Source: Parasphingorhabdus sp. | GTDB taxonomy: Bacteria; Pseudomonadota; Alphaproteobacteria; Sphingomonadales; Sphingomonadaceae | DNA: 64,000 nucleotides | Reading direction: 5' to 3' | NCBI GenBank assembly: GCA_030373505.1 | Contig: JAUCYS010000004.1 | Span: forward strand, 124,001 to 188,000 | Shown here: positions 58,446 to 64,000 of the stretch, in pieces | Position numbering within the stretch: the stretch's first letter is position 1 | Layout of the letters: each line of letters opens with the position of its first letter | Position numbers and translations under genes: made by a program | The notes under the pieces: model-generated | What the model was told of the DNA's origin: nothing | What the model saw: only the letters and a program-made list of their open reading frames with translations | The model's database searches: none

Positions 58446-59879
58446 ATGTTTGTGAACGAAAAAATAGAAGACCGGAATGACAGGCTGTCAGTGAGCAGGC
58501 CTGCTTCCGGAGAGATTGTTACGTCATCCGACCTGGAAACCATCTGGATCAAAATCTGTGCTGGCCTTCGCCGCGATCTGGGTGCCCAGATTTTCGGCCA
58601 GTGGATCAAGCCGATCAAATTGTCCGCCTTTGATTCGAATACAGGTTTGCTGCAGCTCGAACTGCCCTCCGAATTCGCTGCCGCCTGGGTGCGGGATCGC
58701 TATGCCGAGCGCTTGTCGCTGGCTTGGAAAGCCCATCACTCGGCGGTAAATCAGCTTGTATTTCAGGCCCAGTCTGGTTCCGCCAAGATTGTGCCGATGG
58801 CGCATAGCAATGACTCTGCTCTGCAATCGGCAACGACTCTTCCCGAAAGCAAGTTTCGTCTGGACCTTGATCCACGGATGACGTTCGACCAGTTTATTGC
58901 CGGACATTCCAACGTGCTGGCCCTCAATGCCGCCCAGCGCACGGCCGCGGCAGACAAGCCGCTGTTCAGCCCGCTCTACCTCCAGTCCTCGACCGGACAG
59001 GGCAAGACGCACTTGATGCACGCGATCGGCCACGCCTTTCGTGAGGAATTTCCCTCCGCGACCATCATCTACATGTCGGCCGAACGGTTCATGATCGAAT
59101 TTGTTTCCGCGATGCGGCGCAACGAGGGCATGGAATTCAAGGCATCCCTGCGCGAAGCCGACCTGTTGATGATTGATGATATCCAGTTCATCGTCGGCAA
59201 GAATTCTACCCAGGAAGAATTTCTCCACACGGTCGATTCGCTGATCAGCCAAGGCAAGCGCGTGGTGGTGGCAGCAGACCGTCCACCGCAAGCACTGGAT
59301 GGTGTCGACCAGCGCCTGCTCTCGCGCCTGTCCATGGGTCTGGTGGCCGACATACAGTCCGCCGGTCTTGAACTGCGCCGCGACATTCTCCAGCATCGCC
59401 TGGCAACAATGCCGCACCAGCATGTCTCGGAAGAGGTCGTCGATTTTCTCGCCCGCACGATCAGCCGCAATTTGCGTGAACTGGAAGGCGGTCTCAACAA
59501 GCTGCTGGCCTATGCCCAACTGACCGGACGCGAGATCAGCCGGGAATTGGCCGAAGAGCAGTTGTCCGACATATTGAGCGCCTGCCGCCGCCGGATCACG
59601 ATCGACGAAATCCAGCGCACGGTCTGCGAATATTATCGACTCGACCGCAACGAGATGTCATCCAAGCGCCGCGCCCGTGCCGTCGCCCGTCCGCGACAGG
59701 TTGCCATGTATCTGGCAAAGGTGATGACGCCTCGCAGCTATCCCGAGATCGGCCGGAAATTCGGCGGACGTGACCACAGCACGGTGATCCATGCCGTCAA
59801 GCTGGTCGAGCATCTGCGCGGCGAGGACAGTGAAATGGACAATGATGTCCGGATGCTGCTCCGCCAGCTTGAAAGCTGA
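58446..59879 (+). CDS. dnaA: Chromosomal replication initiator protein DnaA
   Basis: 477 residues from ATG 58446 (GTG 58452, two codons on, is about equally supported). Domain I lies at about 28-100 (IWIKICAGLRRDLGAQIFGQ). The AAA+ domain has Walker A STGQGKTH (182-189), Walker B LLMIDDIQF and sensor residues. Domain IV has the DNA-binding signature RSYPEIGRKFGGRDHSTVIH. Domain II is short (about 45 residues). It opens oriC. Neighbours rpsT, mutM, ubiE and ubiB are those seen near dnaA in other alphaproteobacteria. Confidence 0.97.
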   Translation: MFVNEKIEDRNDRLSVSRPASGEIVTSSDLETIWIKICAGLRRDLGAQIFGQWIKPIKLSAFDSNTGLLQLELPSEFAAAWVRDRYAERLSLAWKAHHSAVNQLVFQAQSGSAKIVPMAHSNDSALQSATTLPESKFRLDLDPRMTFDQFIAGHSNVLALNAAQRTAAADKPLFSPLYLQSSTGQGKTHLMHAIGHAFREEFPSATIIYMSAERFMIEFVSAMRRNEGMEFKASLREADLLMIDDIQFIVGKNSTQEEFLHTVDSLISQGKRVVVAADRPPQALDGVDQRLLSRLSMGLVADIQSAGLELRRDILQHRLATMPHQHVSEEVVDFLARTISRNLRELEGGLNKLLAYAQLTGREISRELAEEQLSDILSACRRRITIDEIQRTVCEYYRLDRNEMSSKRRARAVARPRQVAMYLAKVMTPRSYPEIGRKFGGRDHSTVIHAVKLVEHLRGEDSEMDNDVRMLLRQLES

Positions 59880-59899
59880 TTGGCGGAGCAGCGCCTGGC

Positions 59900-60559
59900 T
59901 TATTTTTGCTCGGGAGCGACCGAAATCCTGACCCGCTCGCCGCTGTTGCCTGGAAAGTCGGTAAACATGGCTTCGACCAGGTTCGGCACAAGATAGGTCA
60001 GGTTCTTTGAACGCGACAATGCTTCTGCCTTGCCCTCAAACAGACGCTCACCATCAACTGCCCGGTCTATCTTCATATCCAGTTCGGTCGTGTACACGGT
60101 AAAGCTGCGGACACCGTTATAGCCGGAAAAGGCCGGCCCGCCGAACAGGAACGGGTCGTGGAATCCATAGAGATAGCGATGGCGGCCATAATATCCGCCG
60201 AATCGACCGGTGGGATAGAAGGGGTCATAATCGGCCACCACTTTTTCCCGGCCCTTGTCGATGTCATAATCCATTCTGACAATCAGCTCCGCTGCCGCGG
60301 GGTCGGCGCTTCGGCGGTAGCCAAGATCCATCATACGCTGTTCGACCAGCGACGCATATTGCCCGAACTCCAGGCCGCCCGCCAGCTCGGGATCATCAGC
60401 CACGACCGCAAAGCTTTGGCCAGTTGTGTCCGGAAGAGCGACGAAGCGCTGCACGTCGGCACGGAAGGGAGTGGCGCAGGCTGCCAGAGTCAGCACGGCA
60501 AGCGGTGCGAGCAGCGGAAGCCCCTTTCGTGTGATTCTAAATTTGTCCAAAATACTCAT
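59900..60559 (-). CDS. DUF4136 domain lipoprotein
   Basis: 219 residues. Lipobox LAAC in LLAPLAVLTLAACATPFRAD. The DUF4136 pattern follows: QRFVALPDTTGQSFAVVADD, YASLVEQRMMDLGYRRSADP, ELIVRMDYDIDKGREKVV, then a Gly/Tyr/Phe-rich stretch (TGRFGGYYGRHRYLYGFHDP) and ELDMKIDRAVDGERLFEGKA. It is an outer-membrane-type lipoprotein of unknown function. It is convergent with dnaA, 20 bases apart. Confidence 0.9.
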   Translation of the reverse strand: MSILDKFRITRKGLPLLAPLAVLTLAACATPFRADVQRFVALPDTTGQSFAVVADDPELAGGLEFGQYASLVEQRMMDLGYRRSADPAAAELIVRMDYDIDKGREKVVADYDPFYPTGRFGGYYGRHRYLYGFHDPFLFGGPAFSGYNGVRSFTVYTTELDMKIDRAVDGERLFEGKAEALSRSKNLTYLVPNLVEAMFTDFPGNSGERVRISVAPEQK

Positions 60560-60786
60560 CTTTTATCCTTCAGATTACTCAGTAACTTTACCTGTATGAT
60601 AAAGGAGGCGTGCTGAACCGGCTTTGAACAGCGACGAATTGATCCTTCCGACCAACCTGCACCCTATAACGGCGCCTGCACAAGCAAAATCCGGCATCAA
60701 GGACAGGGCGCTCGCATGATATCGCAACGTTCCGCTCCCCAACTCAGTCGAATAGTGGAGCAATCGAACAGACAGCAGACAAAAGA

Positions 60787-60813
60787 AAACCCGCCACAAT
60801 CGGGCGGGTTTTT
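60787..60813 (-). terminator. Rho-independent terminator of rpsT (probably bidirectional)
   Basis: AAACCCGCC-ACAATCG-GGCGGGTTT hairpin with T-runs on both strands. It lies 22 bases downstream of the rpsT stop. The rest of 60560-60835 shows no gene I can support. Confidence 0.8.
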
Positions 60814-60835
60814 CTGTTCAGGTCTGAAAAGCCGA

Positions 60836-61105
60836 TTAAGCGGTTTGCAGCGCGGCAACCCGTTTTGTCAGGCGGCTGAATTTCCGCGAAGCGGTATTCT
60901 TGTGATACAGACCCTTGCTGACACCACGAGCCAGTTCAGGCTGTACTGCTTTCAATGCCGCTGCTGCGACGTCCTTGTCGCCAGCCTCGACGGCTGCATC
61001 GACGGCCTTGATCTTGGTGCGGATCTGGCTCAGGCGATTTTTGTTAATCGCGGTGCGGCGCGTGTTGCGACGGATACGTTTTTTTGCTTGCGGCGTATTA
61101 GCCAT
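60836..61105 (-). CDS. rpsT: 30S ribosomal protein S20
   Basis: 89 residues. [20 protein letters not shown], then [20 protein letters not shown], and a C-terminal [20 protein letters not shown] are the S20 pattern: basic and all-helical. It binds 16S rRNA early in 30S assembly. It lies 112 bases downstream of mutM on the same strand, with its own terminator. Confidence 0.97.
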   Translation of the reverse strand: MANTPQAKKRIRRNTRRTAINKNRLSQIRTKIKAVDAAVEAGDKDVAAAALKAVQPELARGVSKGLYHKNTASRKFSRLTKRVAALQTA

Positions 61106-61217
61106 GAAAAACCCTCAAAATCTGAAATTAAATGCCGGGACGTTGCGTACCGCTACCGGCTCAAGACGGCGGCCAATAGCGTGACAGCCGATTCTCGTCA
61201 ATAGCTTAGTGAGCCGC

Positions 61218-62030
61218 TTATTTCTGGCATCGCGAACAGTAAAAGGTTGACCGTCCGCTGTCGACTCGCCGCTGCACCAGCGCACCGCATTGGCAGGCCT
61301 CCCCTTCGCGGCCATATACCAGCCAGTCCTTCGCGAAATAGCCCAGTTCTCCGCTAGGTTGCACGAAATCCCTCAGCGAGGACCCTCCGGCAGCGATGGC
61401 GGCGATCAGCACTCGCTTGATCGTGTCAACCAGCCGCTGATAGCGGGGCTTCGAGATCGCGCCGCCCTGCGCCCGCGGCGATATACCGGCCATATGAAGC
61501 GCCTCGCAGACATATATATTGCCCAGCCCCGCGACTATCCGCTGGTCGAGCAGCAGCTGCTTGATTGGCGCCTTGCGATCCCTGGTAGCAATTTTCAGAT
61601 ATTCTCCGGTAAAATCGTCTCCCAGCGGCTCCGGTCCCATCAATATAAAAGGTCTGTAATTGGCGAGGTCGGCAGTGCGCACAATATCCAGAGAGCCGAA
61701 TCGCCGCGGGTCGTTGAGCGCCAGCCGATGGCCCGATTCGGTTTCGAGCAGCAGATGGTCGTGTTTCTCGATTTCCTCGGGATCGATCCGCCAGCGACCG
61801 GACATGCCGAGATGGAAAATCATCATGTCGCCGCGATCGGTCTCGACCAGCCCATATTTTGCGCGCCTGCCCAAGGAGGTCACCACCGCACCGGTCATGC
61901 GTTGCCTTAAATCGACCGGAATGGGCCAGCGCAGATCCGCTCGCCGAGGCTCGACCAGAGTCAGCCGCTGCCCTTCGAGCACCGGGCGCAACCCGGCAAC
62001 GGTCGTTTCCACTTCTGGCAGCTCAGGCAT
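61218..62030 (-). CDS. mutM: Formamidopyrimidine-DNA glycosylase
   Basis: 270 residues. MPELPEVETTVAGLRP gives the catalytic Pro2 and Glu3 after Met removal. MIFHLGMSGRW, then NDPRRFG, then the helix-two-turn-helix LDQRIVAGLGNIYVCEALHM follow. A C-terminal zinc finger has four Cys (CQCGALVQRR and FYCSRCQK). It removes 8-oxoguanine and nicks the site. It is divergent from ubiE (105-base gap). Confidence 0.97.
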   Translation of the reverse strand: MPELPEVETTVAGLRPVLEGQRLTLVEPRRADLRWPIPVDLRQRMTGAVVTSLGRRAKYGLVETDRGDMMIFHLGMSGRWRIDPEEIEKHDHLLLETESGHRLALNDPRRFGSLDIVRTADLANYRPFILMGPEPLGDDFTGEYLKIATRDRKAPIKQLLLDQRIVAGLGNIYVCEALHMAGISPRAQGGAISKPRYQRLVDTIKRVLIAAIAAGGSSLRDFVQPSGELGYFAKDWLVYGREGEACQCGALVQRRVDSGRSTFYCSRCQK

Positions 62031-62135
62031 GATGGTCCTAATCCCTTACGGTCCAATGGGCAGCTACAGAGTGATTGCAGTGCTGCCAAGGCTCGTCTAC
62101 TTGGGTTGCCAAAGAAAAATCAGCACAGGCAAGAA

Positions 62136-62876
62136 ATGGCTATCGAAAGCAAAACCGTCTCCTTCGGCTATCAAGAGGTCGACGAGAGCGAGAAGACCGG
62201 CAAGGTCGGCGCGGTCTTTTCGAGCGTTGCCTCGAAATATGACGTGATGAACGACGCGATGAGCGCCGGCACTCACCGTCTTTGGAAGGACCGCTTCGTC
62301 CGCCGGGTCAAGCCGCGTGCGGGCGAGAATATTCTGGATATGGCCGGTGGTACCGGCGATATTGCCTTTCGCATGGTCGACAGCGGCGCCTATATCACTG
62401 TCGCGGACATCAATGCGGAAATGCTGGCTGAGGGCGTCGATCGGGCGCTGGTGAAAGACGAGACACGGCTGGTCTGGAGCCAGCAAAATGCCGAGGAACT
62501 GAACTTCCCCGACGCCCATTTTGATGCCTATACGATTGTCTTCGGCATCCGCAATGTCACCCATATCGACAAGGCACTGGCCGAAGCGCACCGCGTCCTC
62601 AAATATGGCGGCCGGTTCTATTGCATGGAATTTTCCCAGACCAAATGGCCGGGGTTCGACAAGGTCTACGAAACCTATTCCCACAAGATCCTGCCCAAGG
62701 TCGGCAAGATGGTCGCGAACGACGAGGCCAGCTACCGCTATCTTGCCGAATCGATCGCAAAATTTCCGCCGATGGAAAAATTTCGCACGATGATCGAGGC
62801 CGCCGGGTTCAGCCAGACGACGGTTGAGCCAATGATGGGCGGCCTGGTCGCTATTCACAGCGGCTGGAAAATCTGA
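62136..62876 (+). CDS. ubiE: Ubiquinone/menaquinone biosynthesis C-methyltransferase
   Basis: 246 residues from ATG 62136 (AGGCAAG upstream; a TTG ten codons earlier is less likely). VFSSVASKYDVMNDAMSAGT and RLWKDRF are the UbiE N-terminal motifs. SAM motif NILDMAGGTGDIAFRM, then DAYTIVFGIRNVTHIDKALA, RFYCMEFS and the C-terminal GGLVAIHSGWKI follow. It methylates the quinone ring in ubiquinone synthesis. The ubiB gene starts 13 bases after it. Confidence 0.96.
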   Translation: MAIESKTVSFGYQEVDESEKTGKVGAVFSSVASKYDVMNDAMSAGTHRLWKDRFVRRVKPRAGENILDMAGGTGDIAFRMVDSGAYITVADINAEMLAEGVDRALVKDETRLVWSQQNAEELNFPDAHFDAYTIVFGIRNVTHIDKALAEAHRVLKYGGRFYCMEFSQTKWPGFDKVYETYSHKILPKVGKMVANDEASYRYLAESIAKFPPMEKFRTMIEAAGFSQTTVEPMMGGLVAIHSGWKI

Positions 62877-62889
62877 GCAGCCACCAGGG

Positions 62890-64000
62890 ATGACCAGCAA
62901 TCGTACCCATATCTTCCGCTTGCTCAAATGGGGCCGCACGCTTGCCAAACATGGTGCGCTGCGCGATCTCGAGAAGCACAAGGCGACACCACCGCAAGTG
63001 CGGCGTCTTTTCCGTATCGCGCGGATCGGGACGTTCCAGCCGAAAGAGCCGAATTATTCCGCAGCGCTGCAGGCGATCGGGCCGGCGGCGATCAAGCTGG
63101 GCCAGACGCTGGCCACCCGTCCCGACGTCATCGGCGAAGCGGCAGCGCGCGATCTGCTGCAACTGCAGGACAGCCTGCCGCCCGTTCCTTTTGCGCAGAT
63201 TCGCGACGAGATCGAACTCAGTCTCGGCAAGTCGCTGGACGAACTGTACAGCCATATCGACCCCGATCCGGTCGGAGCCGCCTCCATCGCCCAAGTCCAT
63301 CGGGCGACCACGCTGGAAGGCAAGGATGTGGCGGTCAAGGTGCTGCGTCCCGGCATCATCAAGAAATTCAGCCAGGATATTGAAACCTATGAATGGGCCG
63401 CCGCCCATCTCGAGGCTCTGGGGGGCGAGGCGAAACGTCTGCGTCCGCAATTGGTCATTGCCAATTTCCGTCGCTGGACGATGCGCGAGCTGGATCTGCG
63501 ACGCGAAGCGGCCAGCGCTTCGGAACTGGCCGAGCATATGGCCCAGGTCGACCAGTACGAGATTCCCGCGATTGACTGGGACCGGACCTCGGGCCGGGTG
63601 CTGACGCTCGACTGGGTCGACGGCATCAAGATTTCCAACCGCGAGGCGCTGGTCGCGGCCGGTCATGATCTGGACGCGATCGCCAATCGGCTGGTGCACA
63701 CGTTCCTCAAGCAGGCGATCGAGGCCGGCTATTTCCACGCCGACATGCACCAGGGCAATCTTTTCGTCAAAGCCGACGGCACGATCGTCGCTATCGATTT
63801 CGGCATCATGGGGCGGATCAACAAAAAGGCCCGCGTCTGGCTGGCGGAAATTCTTTACGGCCTGACCACCGGCAACTACCGGCGCGTCGCCGAAATTCAT
63901 TTTGAAGCCCAATATGTGCCGGACCATCACAGCATGGAGGATTTCGCTACGGCGCTGCGCGCAGTCGGCGAGCCGATGCGTGGCAAGCCGGTCAGCGAAC
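62890..64000 (+). CDS. ubiB: 2-polyprenylphenol 6-hydroxylase/ubiquinone biosynthesis kinase-like protein (partial)
   Basis: 370 residues visible; the C-terminus is cut by the right edge. ABC1/UbiB kinase-like domain: the KxGQ motif in PAAIKLGQTLATRPDVIG, the Ala-rich loop in VGAASIAQVHRATTLEGKDV with the Lys of AVKVLRPG, the catalytic loop YFHADMHQGNLFV and the metal Asp in AIDFGIMGRI. It is an atypical kinase/ATPase needed for ubiquinone synthesis. Co-transcribed with ubiE. Confidence 0.95.
   Translation, partial: MTSNRTHIFRLLKWGRTLAKHGALRDLEKHKATPPQVRRLFRIARIGTFQPKEPNYSAALQAIGPAAIKLGQTLATRPDVIGEAAARDLLQLQDSLPPVPFAQIRDEIELSLGKSLDELYSHIDPDPVGAASIAQVHRATTLEGKDVAVKVLRPGIIKKFSQDIETYEWAAAHLEALGGEAKRLRPQLVIANFRRWTMRELDLRREAASASELAEHMAQVDQYEIPAIDWDRTSGRVLTLDWVDGIKISNREALVAAGHDLDAIANRLVHTFLKQAIEAGYFHADMHQGNLFVKADGTIVAIDFGIMGRINKKARVWLAEILYGLTTGNYRRVAEIHFEAQYVPDHHSMEDFATALRAVGEPMRGKPVSE

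Noticed and set aside
60575-60799. A 74-codon frame on the minus strand downstream of rpsT
   Set aside because: It overlaps the rpsT terminator, and its composition and start give no support for coding.

Overview
The window looks like chromosomal DNA of a sphingomonad-type alphaproteobacterium (Sphingomonadaceae, perhaps close to Sphingorhabdus, Parasphingorhabdus or Sphingopyxis). The case rests on gene content: a gene-transfer-agent-like (GTA) cluster, plant-type glutamate-cysteine ligase, split transhydrogenase (pntAA/AB/B) led by a tiny aa3-oxidase subunit IV-like gene, CpdR, SapC, exosortase-A-associated glycan genes, and dnaA near rpsT, mutM and ubiE-ubiB. Genus level is a guess. No insertion sequence, integrase, rRNA operon or CRISPR array was found.

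Layout. 1-10135 (minus strand): an RcGTA-like structural operon in canonical order, from small and large terminase through portal, protease, capsid, head-tail genes and major tail to tape measure and a tail protein cut by the left edge. It is studded with at least seven palindromic repeats of several families; some fill the gaps between genes and some are read in frame. 10308-13244: patatin/cNMP phospholipase and a DUF2855 protein. 13388-17155: amino-acid symporter, YqaA-type membrane protein, GshA. 17330-25009: DinB, pentapeptide-repeat protein, drug exporter, DUF2147, a diheme cytochrome/beta-helix pair and an Asp/Glu racemase. 25047-28109: transhydrogenase operon. 28278-34884: sigma-54 response regulator, lipoprotein, DEAD-box helicase, FAD-linked 2-hydroxyacid dehydrogenase, SapC. 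35106-40037: N-formylglutamate amidohydrolase, CpdR, tRNA-Val(GAC), an AraC regulator and rpmF-plsX-fabH. 40250-43328: MAPEG protein, DUF1993, MBL hydrolase and a repressor locus built like a phage lambda switch. 43332-47288: exosortase-A-associated glycosyltransferase and O-antigen-ligase-like protein with companions. 47324-57635: dipeptide epimerase, ABM protein, thiolase, MscS channel, TlyA, lipoproteins, a short independent transcript, and argH-lptM-lysA-cysG-DUF2721 with the divergent tlpA. 57836-64000: tRNA-Val(UAC), dnaA, DUF4136, rpsT, mutM, ubiE, ubiB (cut by the right edge).

Most of the window is ordinary housekeeping. The most unusual parts are: (1) the S24 repressor at 42023-42676, facing a 62-residue protein that resembles its DNA-binding half, with three TAGGA-N4-TCCTA-like sites about 20 bp apart between them, a cI/operator/cro arrangement with no phage around it; (2) repeat insertions inside the GTA operon, including one read in frame at the linker between the ATPase and nuclease domains of the large terminase, and one that supplies about 46 N-terminal residues of the tail chaperone; (3) a 34-codon reading frame with an exceptionally long Shine-Dalgarno sequence and its own strong terminator at 52662-52850.
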